Assembly (NCBI GenBank): GCA_963722175.1
Contig: CAVRKA010000004.1
Location: 806,001-870,000, forward strand
Origin: WHSW01 sp963722175
Lineage (GTDB): Bacteria > Actinomycetota > Thermoleophilia > Solirubrobacterales > 70-9
Length of the DNA stretch: 64,000 nucleotides
Direction: 5' to 3'
The translations under genes and the position numbers were made by a program. The notes under the pieces were generated by a model, which was given only the letters and a program-made list of their open reading frames with translations, made no database searches and was not told the origin of the DNA. This document shows, one piece after another, positions 14,729 through 24,224 of the stretch. Every line of letters begins with the position of its first letter. Position 1 is the first letter of the stretch.

Positions 14729-16251
14729 TCAGCCGATCCTGACGGTTCGCCTCACGCGAGCGCCCGAATGGTTCGCGTCGGCGCGATAGCGCGCGATCAG
14801 AACGTAACGGCCCGTGCGTCGATGCTTGGGCAGGCGAAAGGCCGCCCGGAACTCCCCGTCGCGGACCTGGGCGTGCTTGATCCTCCGGTCCCGACGATGG
14901 CCGAACCGGCGACACGCGACCTCGATCGGCCCCGAGCTTTGCGGCTCGACCGTGCCGGACGCGACCAGCCGGCGTCCGGTGATCTGCGGCCTTGCGAGCC
15001 GCAGCCGGGCATCGGCGGCGGCGGGGGGCCGGAGGGTGGGGAATCGGAGGCGGCGGGCGCCCCGGCGCCGGCGAAGGGCCAATCCGCAGGTTGCTCGCAT
15101 TGGCGCGACGCATCCGAGCAGGTCGTGCCCCGCTGCAGCATCTGCAGGTGCTCCCAGGGGAACTCCCGCATGAACTGAGCCGTCGCGAGTTGGGTCGGAT
15201 CACTCTCGAACAGACCCTCGACCCCGTAGTAGGGGTCGCCGCTCCCGGGATGGCCGCGCCAGCCCTCGGCGTAGAAGCTGACGCCGCTGCCGGTCGTGTT
15301 GTTGAGGACCATGCCGTAGTCCTGGACCGCCTCGGCCAGCATCCGCACGATCGGGTTGCCGATCCCCTCGACGTCGAAGCTCGGGTCGAGGCGAAAGCGC
15401 GCACCCTGGGGGATGTCGGCGCAGTACTGGCCGGCAAGGCCCCGGCAGCGACCGTCGGTGCGCTGCGCGGGATAGGCCCAGTGACCGGGGTCGTTCGACC
15501 AGGTCGAGAAGACCAGCGCATGACCGATGACGCCCGACCGAAGCTGGTCCACGGTGAGCAGCCCGGGCAGGTTCGGGATCGACGACGACGGCCCACCCCA
15601 CGAGTGACGCTCCAGATAGTCACCGGCGGGATCGACGACGTCTTCGTAATGACCGGGGTTCTGAGAGACGTCTCCGATCACCCCACCCCAGCCGGCGTGC
15701 CAGGCGCCGGTGATGTCCTTGCGAGCGCGCCAGAACTCCCACATCGTGTCGCTCGACGGCTGGTAGACGATCAGCTGACCGTCGGTTCCACCGGCGGGTT
15801 GAGCCTCGGGTGGGATCGGTACGCCTGCCGCGAGCGCCGCCCGCAGAGCCGAGTCGTTGGCGTCGAGCGCGACGGGAACCCGCGGCTGCTCCGCTGGAAC
15901 GGTGTAGAGCATCGGCGCGTACGCGTCGTAGTTGATGCCCGCGCGGTAGGTGAGCTTTTCGCAGAACCGCTGCTCATCCTGCGTCCACAGCAGTGGGTCG
16001 TCGATCATCACGGCGCTCTGGCAATCGAAGGAGTTCTGCGGCGCGACCCCGTAGGCCATGTTCCGAAGCTGAGTTACCATCACCGCGCTGTCGGGATCGA
16101 TCGGCGCATTGGGAGCCAGGCGTTGGCAGAAGAAGCTCGACGGGAAGTAACACCGCTGCACGGAGGCGTTCGCCGGCTGCGCGCCGAGCATCACCGCCCC
16201 CCACGCACTCGCGAGCACGGTCAGCACGATGGTCCGCTTGAGCAGCGCCAT
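14729..16251 (-). pseudogene. secreted protein of unknown family, frameshifted near 15025
   Basis: Starts at ATG 16251 with a signal peptide (LLKRTIVLTVLASAWGAVML...ANA). The mature part (~30-390) holds ERHSWGGPSSSIPNLPGLLT and VIGHALVFSTW, a G-L-L-x-x-x-x-L-x-x-G-x-I-x-H-A-L-x-F pattern seen in secreted actinobacterial proteins. After PADWPFAGAGAP the frame turns into Pro/Ser/Arg noise to 14797. The adjacent frame continues sensibly (RLVASGTVEPQSSGPIEVAC, GEFRAAFRLPKH, YVLIARYRADAN) to a stop at 14729, a beta-sandwich type common in this group. A one-base slip near the six-G run at 15023-15028 joins them. It may be mutation, base-calling error or -1 frameshifting. Function unknown. Confidence 0.6.
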
Positions 16252-16325
16252 AGCAAGCCCATCGGCAGCGCGCCCACCGTCCTTGACGCTCCGTTCCGGC
16301 GGCGGACGGGCTTTCAGCCGCTTCC

Positions 16326-17162
16326 GTGGGTCCGCTCTTGAGCGAGCCGCACAAGTTCGCCTTCGTCGGCGGCCTTCACCGCAGCGGCACGACCCCGTTG
16401 ACCCGCTGGCTGGGCGAACACCCGGACGTCAGCGCCTTTCGCGATACCGGCGCCCCCGAGGACGAGGGCCAGCACCTTCAGGACGTCTTCTTGCCCGCCG
16501 GGGGACACGGGGGCGCGGGCCGGTTCGCCTTCGACCCGGACGCGCGACTGACCGAGGCCTCCGCCCTGGTCGGCGAAGGCACGCGCAACCGGCTCTGGGA
16601 GGGGTGGTCACCGCACTGGGATCTCGCGAAGACCGTCCTCGTCGAGAAGTCGCCGCCGAACCTGATCCGCACGCGCTTCCTCCAGGCCGTCTTCGGCGAG
16701 TCGACGACGTACTTCATCCTGATCATGCGGCATCCGACCGTCGTCGCCTACGCGACCAAGCGGTGGCGCGGGCACCGGCACTACAGCGTCCGCTCGCTCG
16801 TCGAGCACTGGCTCGCGGCCCATGAGCTCCTCATGGAGGACGCGAGCCGGCTGACGAACCTCCGGCTGGTCCGCTACGAGGAGCTGATCGCCGATCCGAA
16901 CGCCGTCCTCGCGTCGCTCTTCGACTTCATGGCCCTCCCCCCGCACACCGGGGATTGGCCTGCCCGGGCGGGCCTGAACCGGCGATACCTCAAGCGCTGG
17001 CGCCGGATCCCGCTGGGCCCGCTGACTCGTCCCGTGCTTCCAGCCGGCCTCGACGAGTCACTGGAGGCCCGCGTCCGAAAGTTCGGTTACAGCCTCGACC
17101 GGCCCGAGGACCTGATCCGTCCCGACTCCGCGGTGGAGCGCCGCCTCGTTACGCCCGGATAG
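16326..17162 (+). CDS. sulfotransferase family protein
   Basis: 278 residues from GTG 16326. FAFVGGLHRSGTTPLTRWLG (~residues 12-31) is the PAPS-binding loop. VLVEKSPPNLIRTRFLQAVF and TTYFILIMRHPTVVAYATKR follow, with the region after the Arg matching the 3'-phosphate motif except that Ala replaces the usual Ser. LRLVRYEELIADPNAVLASL is also family-typical. It is divergent from the frameshifted secreted gene and overlaps the O-antigen-ligase-like gene convergently by 14 bp. It probably sulfates a glycan, but the acceptor is unknown. Confidence 0.85.
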   Translation: MGPLLSEPHKFAFVGGLHRSGTTPLTRWLGEHPDVSAFRDTGAPEDEGQHLQDVFLPAGGHGGAGRFAFDPDARLTEASALVGEGTRNRLWEGWSPHWDLAKTVLVEKSPPNLIRTRFLQAVFGESTTYFILIMRHPTVVAYATKRWRGHRHYSVRSLVEHWLAAHELLMEDASRLTNLRLVRYEELIADPNAVLASLFDFMALPPHTGDWPARAGLNRRYLKRWRRIPLGPLTRPVLPAGLDESLEARVRKFGYSLDRPEDLIRPDSAVERRLVTPG

Positions 17163-18603
17163 GCAGGCTCCGCGGCTCTTTCGCCGATCCGTAGGCGACA
17201 CCCGCCCAAAGCCACAACAGCGCGTTCGGGAAGGCGAAGCCGAGCGGCACGAAGTTGGCGACGATGAGCCACTGCGTGGCGATCGCAAGGAGCCCGATGC
17301 GCCAGCCGAGGAGGTCCGGCGGCCCCCGCCTGCTCAGCCAAGCCCCGCCGACGGCCAGGGCCAGGGCAGCGGCCCACAGCGTCGTGGCGGGAAGCCCCAG
17401 CTCGGCGGCGCGCGCGAGGAAGACGTTGTGCTCGTCGAGGTGGGCACGCGTCATCGGGTGATCGGCGGCGAGCCGCTGATAGCCGCGGTTTTCCTGTTTG
17501 AACGTGCCCCAACCGAAACCCGCGAGCGGACGTGCTTCGATCATGCGCAGCGCCGCGCCGTTTGCGTTCTCGCGGTCCCAAACCGGCCGGTCGTCGTTGA
17601 CACGGTCTGAGGCCTGGCCCCGGAGCCCCGGCACGACCGCAAGCGCGCCGACTACAAGCACGACGGAGGCGACCGCGACCGGGACGAAGTAGCGGCGGGT
17701 CTGGGGAGCCACCAGGAGTGCGACCAAGAGCGCGACGCCCGAGGCGACCCACACCGAGCGCGTCAGGGTCAGTTCGATGCTCAGCGCGCAGGCAAGCGCG
17801 ACAGCGATGCCGCCTCGGCGAAGCCAACGTTCGCTGGACGTCACCGCGAGCAGGACGGCGGCGACGCCGCACTCGAACAGGGCGAGGCCGTCCGCCCCGG
17901 CGGCGACGAAGGGCCCCCGTGCCCGATCGGCGTGGATCCCGACGCTGGGGTCGACGATGTAATCGGGGAAGACGAGTGACGCGGGGCCGAGGTGCCCGAG
18001 GATCGACGTGTAGGCGAGGTACGCACCGACCGCGGTCAACGTGCCGAGCAGGATCCGCCGCCGCCGCTCGTCGTTGAAGACGGCGGGCGCCACAGCGAAG
18101 AGCACGAATGGGACGAAGCCGAACTGATCGACCAGTCCGTAGCGCGGCACCGGATTCTCGAAGGTGTGGCTGAAGACGGCGGAGAGCAGCGCGTATGCCG
18201 ACACCACCAGGAGCATCCAGTGAACGGCACGAGGCGGCCCGCCGAGCAGGTCCTCCAGCCGCCGCGCCCGCAGGACCAGGCCGAGGAGGCCGATCGCGAT
18301 CAACGCGCGATCGAACGGGATCGGAGACCCGGCGAGGTCCCAGTTGCCGTTGAAGATCGCGGCCCCGATCCCGATCGAGAGCGCCCAGGCCGGATCCGCG
18401 CGCAACAGGACGATCCCGCCCGTGATCCCCGCGAGGCCGAACAGCACGTGCCCCGCCGTCGCCGCGCCCCCCGGCGATTCGGAGGCGAGCGGATCCACCC
18501 ACTCCGTCAGCGCGAAACCGCAGACCGCGAGCGCCGCGATCCCGACGAGCGCGGTCGCCAGCGTACGCTGGCTCAGGGTCAGCGAAAGCGCCCGCGTCGC
18601 CAC
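17149..18603 (-). CDS. O-antigen ligase/polymerase-like membrane protein (Wzy/WaaL type)
   Basis: 484 residues with about ten to twelve membrane segments. A long periplasmic-type loop near residues 330-390 ends in ARPLAGFGWGTFKQENRGYQ and AHLDEHNVFLARAAELGLPA. The G-x-G-x-x-F and H-N-x-F-L pair is the signature of the Wzy_C/O-antigen ligase family, which joins or polymerises lipid-linked glycans on the outer face of the membrane. It is followed upstream by a Wzz-like gene that overlaps its start by 25 bp, so the two are probably co-translated. Polymerase versus ligase cannot be decided. Confidence 0.85.
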   Translation of the reverse strand: MATRALSLTLSQRTLATALVGIAALAVCGFALTEWVDPLASESPGGAATAGHVLFGLAGITGGIVLLRADPAWALSIGIGAAIFNGNWDLAGSPIPFDRALIAIGLLGLVLRARRLEDLLGGPPRAVHWMLLVVSAYALLSAVFSHTFENPVPRYGLVDQFGFVPFVLFAVAPAVFNDERRRRILLGTLTAVGAYLAYTSILGHLGPASLVFPDYIVDPSVGIHADRARGPFVAAGADGLALFECGVAAVLLAVTSSERWLRRGGIAVALACALSIELTLTRSVWVASGVALLVALLVAPQTRRYFVPVAVASVVLVVGALAVVPGLRGQASDRVNDDRPVWDRENANGAALRMIEARPLAGFGWGTFKQENRGYQRLAADHPMTRAHLDEHNVFLARAAELGLPATTLWAAALALAVGGAWLSRRGPPDLLGWRIGLLAIATQWLIVANFVPLGFAFPNALLWLWAGVAYGSAKEPRSLPIRA

Positions 18604-19436
18604 GAGACCGGTAGCACGAGCGCCAGCAGGACTCCCAAGACGGCTCCGCCCACGGCCCCCGCGAAGCCCGCCCGCTGGGTCGCGGAGTCCTGATCGCTCT
18701 GAGCCAGCGAGGCGGGAGCGAGCGGGATCAGGGTGTTCGGCGAAGCCTGACCCGCCTGGCTCGAGCCGTAGAGGCTCGCGGCGGCCTTCATCCGGAGCTT
18801 CGCCTCGAGCAAGTCTGCCTGCGCCGAGGTCTCCGCTTCGACGGTGCCGGACTGCCGCGCGGCGTCGCGTGCGATCTTCGCGCTGCTGAACTCGGCCGCG
18901 GCGCGGCGGTAGCGATTCAGCAGGTCCCGCGTCTGCGGGTTGAACCGGTTGGTCTCCTGTACGTAGTCGACCAGGGTCCGGCTGGCGACGTTGGCGAGTG
19001 CGATCGCCGCCGCGCCCGACTCTTCATCGGCGAGCACCTGCATCGTCGCCGTCTCCGGGATCGGCGCCGCGGTGACCCGATCGATGACTTCCCGGGGCGA
19101 CAGCCCGGTCTTGCGCGAGATGCGGCCCACGACCTGCCGCGCCGTGATCGCGCGGCTGTAGGTGTCGGCCAGGGTCCGGGACGCGGCCACGAACCCGGGG
19201 ATCGCCTGGGTCGCCACGTCGACCCGCCCCACGCTGAGCTCGGCCTCGGCGGTGTAGACGGAATTGCGCTGGAGCCCGTAGGCGAGCCCGACGCCGGTGC
19301 CGATCAATGCCGTGAGGCAGATCACCCACCAGAATTGGCGGAGCCGGTCGAGGACGGTGGGACCCGTTCCCCACTCAGCCGGAAGGCTCGACGGAGCCGA
19401 GTCCGTTCTTTCCGTGTCGGATTGCATCTGTGCCAT
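18579..19436 (-). CDS. Wzz-like chain-length determinant protein
   Basis: 285 residues from ATG 19436. It has a cytoplasmic N-terminus, a first membrane segment FWWVICLTALIGTGVGLAYG (~35-54), then YTAEAELSVGRVDVATQAIP as the extracytoplasmic beta-alpha start. A helical region (NRFNPQTRDLLNRYRRAAAE...) follows, then a second membrane segment GFAGAVGGAVLGVLLALVLP near the C-terminus. This is the standard Wzz/polysaccharide co-polymerase plan. No tyrosine-kinase domain is attached and none was seen elsewhere in the window. It overlaps the polymerase-like gene, as expected for a chain-length partner. Confidence 0.85.
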   Translation of the reverse strand: MAQMQSDTERTDSAPSSLPAEWGTGPTVLDRLRQFWWVICLTALIGTGVGLAYGLQRNSVYTAEAELSVGRVDVATQAIPGFVAASRTLADTYSRAITARQVVGRISRKTGLSPREVIDRVTAAPIPETATMQVLADEESGAAAIALANVASRTLVDYVQETNRFNPQTRDLLNRYRRAAAEFSSAKIARDAARQSGTVEAETSAQADLLEAKLRMKAAASLYGSSQAGQASPNTLIPLAPASLAQSDQDSATQRAGFAGAVGGAVLGVLLALVLPVSWRRGRFR

Positions 19437-19542
19437 ATCCCCCCGCTGGAGGTGGCCGCCCCGGGCCCCCTCGAACCAGCGTCCAAGCAGGCTACCGACC
19501 TCTACGCTGAAATACGCCGGTTCGATTTTGCCTGCAAATGCG

Positions 19543-20691
19543 ATGACGATCATGTTCGCGACGACGGTGCTCCCGGTTGATCGCCGCACCGGAAGCGAGG
19601 TCGCCTCGTCGAGCTTCGTCGAGGAACTGCGCTCCTGCGGGCATCGGGTCATCGTGCTCGGTTACCGCCGCCCGGGCTCCGCGGGGACGACGGACGGTGA
19701 CGCGATCAGCGCCGGCACCCGCCCGATCGAGACGCGGGGAGGAGGGGCGCGTCCGGCCCTCTGGCTCGCCGCGGCGATCGCCCGGAACCTGCCTTACTCG
19801 GTCGCGAAGTATCGCTCCCGCCACTACCGCCGCCTGCTCGGGGAGACGATGGCGGCGAAGCGCCCGGACCTGTTGGTGATCGATCACGCGCAGATGGGAT
19901 GGCTCTTGCCGGTCGAGGAGCTGGACGCACCGGTGGTCCTCGTGGCTCACAACGTCGAGCACGACGTCTATGCCGGCGCCGGCAACCGTGACGGCGGTGC
20001 GATCGGCTGGCTGAACCGGCGCGAGGCCCGCGTGATGGAGACGTTCGAGGGCCGGGTGGTGAACGGCGTCGATCGCGTCTGGGCCCTGACGGAATCCGAC
20101 GCGATCTCATTCGAGCGCCTCGGGGCGCGCTCGGCGCGGGCCTTCCCGGTGCCGCCGGCGATCGAGTTCGCCGAGCGAGCTCCCCAGCCGAGCCGGGACG
20201 TCGGAATCCTCGGCACCTGGACGTGGGATGCCAACGCGGTCGGGCTGCGATGGTTCCTCGACGACGTGCGCCCGCTCCTGCCGGATTCGCTCACCGTTGC
20301 GATCGCGGGGACGGGAAGCGAGCGCTTCGCGGCGCATCCCAACGTCACCGGCCTCGGCCGCGTCGAGGACGCGGCGTCGTTCCTCCGGGCGAGCCGGGTG
20401 GTCGCCATTCCGTCGGTCGCCGGCGGCGGGCTGCAGATCAAGACGCTCGACGCGATCGCGAGCGGCGCCGCGGTCGTTGCGACTTCCACGGCCCTGCGCG
20501 GCATCGACCGTCCACCGCCCACGGTGCGGGTCGCCGACGACCCGAAGGCGTTCGCCGCGGCGATCGAGTCGCTGCTGCGCTCCCCGGACGGGGCCGGCGA
20601 CCGGGCGCCGGCGCGCGACTGGGTCCGCGAGCGGCGGGAGCTGTTTCGATCGACGCTCGGCGACGAGCTCGCCGCGGCGATGCGCAAGTGA
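19543..20691 (+). CDS. glycosyltransferase (GT-B, family 4-like)
   Basis: 382 residues from ATG 19543 (an ATG at 19552 is an alternative). The N-terminal Rossmann half contains PDLLVIDHAQMGWLLPVEEL and VVLVAHNVEHDVYAGAG. The C-terminal half has VGILGTWTWDANAVGLRWFL, NVTGLGRVEDAASFLRASRV and GGLQIKTLDAIASGAAVVAT, the donor-binding region in which the family's E-x-x-x-x-x-x-x-E is replaced by K-T-L-D. This is the branch with S-x-x-Y/W-x-P-N near the hinge. It is divergent from the Wzz-like gene and overlaps the next transferase as GTGA. Donor and acceptor unknown. Confidence 0.85.
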   Translation: MTIMFATTVLPVDRRTGSEVASSSFVEELRSCGHRVIVLGYRRPGSAGTTDGDAISAGTRPIETRGGGARPALWLAAAIARNLPYSVAKYRSRHYRRLLGETMAAKRPDLLVIDHAQMGWLLPVEELDAPVVLVAHNVEHDVYAGAGNRDGGAIGWLNRREARVMETFEGRVVNGVDRVWALTESDAISFERLGARSARAFPVPPAIEFAERAPQPSRDVGILGTWTWDANAVGLRWFLDDVRPLLPDSLTVAIAGTGSERFAAHPNVTGLGRVEDAASFLRASRVVAIPSVAGGGLQIKTLDAIASGAAVVATSTALRGIDRPPPTVRVADDPKAFAAAIESLLRSPDGAGDRAPARDWVRERRELFRSTLGDELAAAMRK

Positions 20692-21926
20692 CCGGGCCGG
20701 GCCGCGCGTACATCGTCTCGCGCTATCCGTATGTCTCCCATACGTTCGTGCTGCGCGAGGTCGCGGCCCTGCGCGAGCGGGGGCTGGAGATCGACACCGT
20801 CACCGTCAGGCGCCCCGACCCCGAAGACGTGATCGGGCCGAACGCGCTTCGCGAGCAGGCGACGACCCACGCGATCCTGCCAGCCGGCCCGGGGCGCGTT
20901 CTCGGTGCCCATGCGCGAGCGGTCCGGCGCGGCCCGCGCGCTTACCTCGCCAGCTTCGTGGAGACGTTGAGGGACTCGCCCGGCGGCGCCCGCGCGCGGC
21001 TCTGGCAGAGCTTCTACTTCGTTGAGGCGATCCTGCTCTGGGACCACCTGGACCGCCGTGAGATCCGCCACGTCCACGCCCATCACGCGAACGTCGCCGC
21101 CGACCTCGCGATGATCGCGACTCGCTTCCGCAACCGGCTCGAGGGAGGCGGCTCGACCTGGACGTTCACCCTGCACGGGCCGCGGGAGCTCGACGACCCG
21201 GCAGGCCACAACCTCGCCCTGAAGGCCGAGCGAGCCGACGCCGTGATCGCGATCAGCGATTACGCACGTGACCGCCTGCGCGCGATCACCGCGCCGCGGG
21301 ATGTGCGGATCGAGGTCATCCACTGCGGCGTGGACCTCCGCGAGTACGAGGGCGCGGGCGTCCCTCGAGCCCCTACGGATGCGCCGCGCGTCCTGACCGT
21401 CGCCAGGCTGGAGGAGCGCAAGGGCATCGAGACGTTGCTGAGGGCGGTGGCGCGGCTGCGCGATCGGGACGTCGAGGTCGAGCTGACGATCGTCGGCGAC
21501 GGACCGGACCGCGACCGGCTCGTTCGGCGCGCCGCGGAGCTCCAGGTCGATGGCAGCGTGACGATGACCGGCGCCGTCGCGGAAGGCGAGGTGTCCGGCT
21601 TCTACGCCCGGGCCGATGCCTTCTGCCTGCCGAGCTCCGCCGAGGGGGTGCCGATCGTCCTGATGGAGGCGATGGCGAGCCATGTCCCGGTGGTGGCGAC
21701 GGCGATCGCCGGCGTGCCCGAGCTCGTTCGCGACGGCGAGTCCGGGCTGGTGGTTGCCGCTGGAGATGACCTTGCTCTGGCCGACGCCCTGCAACGACTC
21801 ATCGAGGATCCGGACCTCGCCGAACGGCTCGGGGAGAACGGCCGGGAGATCGTCGCTCGCGAGTTCTCGCTGCAGGGATCGGCCGAGCGGATCGACGCGC
21901 TGTTCGTCGAGCTGACTGGGGCTTAG
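20688..21926 (+). CDS. glycosyltransferase family 4
   Basis: 412 residues from GTG 20688, which overlaps the previous stop (GTGA). Key parts are YIVSRYPYVSHTFVLREVAA at the N-terminus, HVHAHHANVAADLAMIATRF and VIHCGVDLREYE at the hinge. Then come RVLTVARLEERKGIETLLRA and FCLPSSAEGVPIVLMEAMAS, the E-G-x-P-x-x-x-x-E donor motif of GT4. It most resembles colanic-acid type transferases that start with S-x-T-F-V-x-x-E. It is the middle of a plus-strand operon with the ABC pair and WecG-type gene. Confidence 0.92.
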   Translation: MTGPGRAYIVSRYPYVSHTFVLREVAALRERGLEIDTVTVRRPDPEDVIGPNALREQATTHAILPAGPGRVLGAHARAVRRGPRAYLASFVETLRDSPGGARARLWQSFYFVEAILLWDHLDRREIRHVHAHHANVAADLAMIATRFRNRLEGGGSTWTFTLHGPRELDDPAGHNLALKAERADAVIAISDYARDRLRAITAPRDVRIEVIHCGVDLREYEGAGVPRAPTDAPRVLTVARLEERKGIETLLRAVARLRDRDVEVELTIVGDGPDRDRLVRRAAELQVDGSVTMTGAVAEGEVSGFYARADAFCLPSSAEGVPIVLMEAMASHVPVVATAIAGVPELVRDGESGLVVAAGDDLALADALQRLIEDPDLAERLGENGREIVAREFSLQGSAERIDALFVELTGA

Positions 21927-21931
21927 CGGCG

Positions 21932-22609
21932 GTGAGCGAGGTTATGGTCGGGCGCGTTGTGTTCTCGCTTCGCGACGTCGTCAAGCGCTGGAACGGAATG
22001 CCGGCGGCCGTGCTCGATGGGGTCAGCCTCCGGGTTCTCGCCGGCGAGGCCGTCGGGGTGCACGGCCGCAACGGGAGCGGAAAGACCACCCTGTTGCGGA
22101 TTGCGGCCGGCCTGATCACCCCCGACTCCGGCGAGGTCGAGCTGCAGGGAGCCAGCCCCGAGGCGAGCCGGCGCGACTTTCAGCGCCGCATCGGGTTCGT
22201 CTCCGCCGGCAACGGAGCGCTCTTCGCCCGGCTGACGGTCGATCACCACCTCGCGTTCGCTGCGCGCCTCGCGCTCCTCGACGGGGAGACGACCCGCGAC
22301 GCATGCGCGCGAGTGGTCGACGACTTCGCGCTCGACGAACTGCGCGGCAAGCGCGTCGATCGGCTCTCGAGCGGACAGCGCCAGCGTCTGCGACTCGCGC
22401 TCGGGTTCCTGCACGACCCGGCGGTCCTCCTCCTCGACGAGCCCGGCACCAGCCTCGACGAGCCGGCCCGCCGATTGCTCGCGGACGCGCTCGAACGGCG
22501 GCGCGCGCGCGGCGCGGCGGCGATCATCTGCTCGCCGAGCGCATCCGCCGAAGGGCTCAGCCTCGATCGGAGCTTCCTCGTGCTCGACGGAAGCCTGGTC
22601 GAGGAATGA
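21932..22609 (+). CDS. ABC transporter ATP-binding protein
   Basis: 225 residues. Walker A HGRNGSGKTTLLRIAAGLI (~residues 46-64), signature RLSSGQRQRLRLALGFL (~residue 147) and Walker B AVLLLDEPGTSLDEPARRLL are complete. The H-loop is unusual: AAIICSPSASAEG has Ser/Pro where a catalytic His normally sits, so hydrolysis may be slow or altered. GTG 21932 was taken as start; ATG 21944 is possible. It is paired with the ABC-2 permease at 22606 (ATGA overlap). In this setting it could move a glycan or lipid; export of the lasso peptide cannot be excluded. Confidence 0.88.
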   Translation: MSEVMVGRVVFSLRDVVKRWNGMPAAVLDGVSLRVLAGEAVGVHGRNGSGKTTLLRIAAGLITPDSGEVELQGASPEASRRDFQRRIGFVSAGNGALFARLTVDHHLAFAARLALLDGETTRDACARVVDDFALDELRGKRVDRLSSGQRQRLRLALGFLHDPAVLLLDEPGTSLDEPARRLLADALERRRARGAAAIICSPSASAEGLSLDRSFLVLDGSLVEE

Positions 22610-23412
22610 CGGCGGCGGTCCGCGCCGCCGCCGCGGTCTGCACTCGGGACTTCCGCATCTGGGCGAGCTACCGGATGCGGTTCTTCTCGACCCTCTTCGC
22701 CGCTGCCTTCGGCGTCACGCTCTTCTACTACGTGTCGCGGCTGGTGAACTCGCCGGAAGTCGGCTCGGCCGACGACTACTTCGGGTTCGTCGTGGTTGGC
22801 ACGGCGACCCTCGAGCTGCTCACCGCGACGCTCACTGCGCCGGTCGCGACGCTGCGATCCGAGCTGGTCGCGGGCACCTTCGAGCGGATGGTCGTGTCCG
22901 CTTTCGGGCCCGTGGCGTCGATCGTTTCGCTGATCATCTTCCCGTTGCTCCTGGGCTTGCTGGTCGGGGCGGTGACGATCGGCACAGCTGCGGTCGTATT
23001 CGGGATGAGCCTGGACTGGGCCACGGTGCCGCTCGCCATCCCGGCGGCGCTCCTGGGAGCGCTCTCGTTCGCGCCGTTCGGATTGCTGATCGCCGCCGCC
23101 GTCCTCGTGATCAAGCAGACCAATGCCGGAGCCACGTTCGTGATCAGCGGGCTGGCGCTCGTCTCGGGCCTCTACTTCCCCGTCAGCCTGCTGCCCGACT
23201 GGATCGAATGGGCGTCCCACGTCCAACCGCTCACCCCCACGGTCGACCTGCTGCGCTATCTGCTTATCGGCACCCCGATGTCCGTGGGGACGCCCCTCGG
23301 CGCGGCGGCGAAGCTGGTCGCCTTCGCCGCCGTCATGCTGCCCATCTCGGCAGCGGTGTTACGTGCGTCGGTGCAGCGCAGCCGCCGCAACGGGACGATC
23401 ACCGAGTACTGA
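22606..23412 (+). CDS. ABC-2 type permease
   Basis: 268 residues. It has a cytoplasmic start with RDFRIWASYRMRFFSTLFAA, then six membrane segments (for example IVSLIIFPLLLGLLVGAVTI, LLGALSFAPFGLLIAAAVLV, and ATFVISGLALVSGLYFPVSL before LPDWIEWASHVQPLTPTVDL). This is the ABC-2 plan also used by Wzm-type polysaccharide exporters. The ATG overlaps the stop of its ATPase. It is not closely similar to the Wzm at 63314, so the window holds two different ABC-2 exporters. Confidence 0.88.
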   Translation: MTAAVRAAAAVCTRDFRIWASYRMRFFSTLFAAAFGVTLFYYVSRLVNSPEVGSADDYFGFVVVGTATLELLTATLTAPVATLRSELVAGTFERMVVSAFGPVASIVSLIIFPLLLGLLVGAVTIGTAAVVFGMSLDWATVPLAIPAALLGALSFAPFGLLIAAAVLVIKQTNAGATFVISGLALVSGLYFPVSLLPDWIEWASHVQPLTPTVDLLRYLLIGTPMSVGTPLGAAAKLVAFAAVMLPISAAVLRASVQRSRRNGTITEY

Positions 23413-23414
23413 CG

Positions 23415-24224
23415 ATGGCGGTGGGAAAGCGCGACACCGTAAGCCTCATGGGGGTCGCGATCGACCGTCTGACGCAACGCGAGACCGTCGACCGAGTCAT
23501 CGCCGAGCTGGATTCGGAACGAGGCGGTTGGATCACGACCCCAAATTTGGACCAGCTCAGGATTGCCAGCCGCTCGCCCGAAATCCGGGAGCTTCTTGCC
23601 CAGGCTGACGTTTCCGTCGCCGACGGGATGCCGCTCATCTGGGCGAGCGCTCTGCTCGGCGACCGGCTGCCCGAACGGGTCCCCGGGTCGGACTTGATCT
23701 GGACGCTGACCGCTGCGCTCGCGGGGCGGGGTGGCGATGTGCAGCTGATCGGGGGCGCCGGCAACGCTGGTGCGAAGGCAGCGGACATCCTCGCGACGCA
23801 GAACCCGGCGCTGCGCACCTGCGCCCATCTGCCGCTCCAGATGAACTTCGACCCCGCCTCTCCGCAGGACGTAAATGGCGTTCGAGAGGCCCTACGGGCG
23901 TCGACGCCGGCACTCGCGTTCGTCGGGCTCGGGTTCCCGAAGCAGGAGCGGCTGATCGCCGCCATTCGCACCGACTTCCCCCACACCTGGTTTGTCGGAG
24001 TCGGCATTTCCTTCTCCTTCGTCTCCGGTGAGGTCCGGCGAGCGCCGCGCTGGATGCATGCGCTCGGTCTCGAATGGGTCCACCGTCTGATCCAGGAGCC
24101 GCAGCGCCTGGCACGGCGCTACCTCCTGCACGACCTGCCATTCGCCCTGCGCCTCGCCGGACATGTCCTTGCGCGCCGGCTGGCGGGCCTGCGTCGCTCC
24201 TCCAGGAACGGTTCGGGCGCCTAG
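23415..24224 (+). CDS. WecG/TagA/CpsF family glycosyltransferase
   Basis: 269 residues. Family signatures in order are WITTPNLDQLRIASRSPEIR, DVSVADGMPLIWASALLGDR, RVPGSDLIWTLTAALAGRGG, VQLIGGAGNAGAKAADILAT and ALAFVGLGFPKQERLIAAIR, then GISFSFVSGEVRRAPRWM. This family adds N-acetylmannosamine, its uronate or another sugar to a lipid-linked primer early in surface glycan synthesis. It lies two bases after the ABC-2 permease and overlaps the sugar transferase at 24221 convergently. It probably acts second, after that initiating enzyme (inference). Confidence 0.92.
   Translation: MAVGKRDTVSLMGVAIDRLTQRETVDRVIAELDSERGGWITTPNLDQLRIASRSPEIRELLAQADVSVADGMPLIWASALLGDRLPERVPGSDLIWTLTAALAGRGGDVQLIGGAGNAGAKAADILATQNPALRTCAHLPLQMNFDPASPQDVNGVREALRASTPALAFVGLGFPKQERLIAAIRTDFPHTWFVGVGISFSFVSGEVRRAPRWMHALGLEWVHRLIQEPQRLARRYLLHDLPFALRLAGHVLARRLAGLRRSSRNGSGA

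Noticed and set aside
21932..23412. ABC pair as a second Wzm/Wzt
   Set aside because: The ATPase lacks the Wzt-type insert and the permease lacks the Y-x-G-S-x-L-G-x-x-W start; it was kept as a generic ABC-2 exporter.
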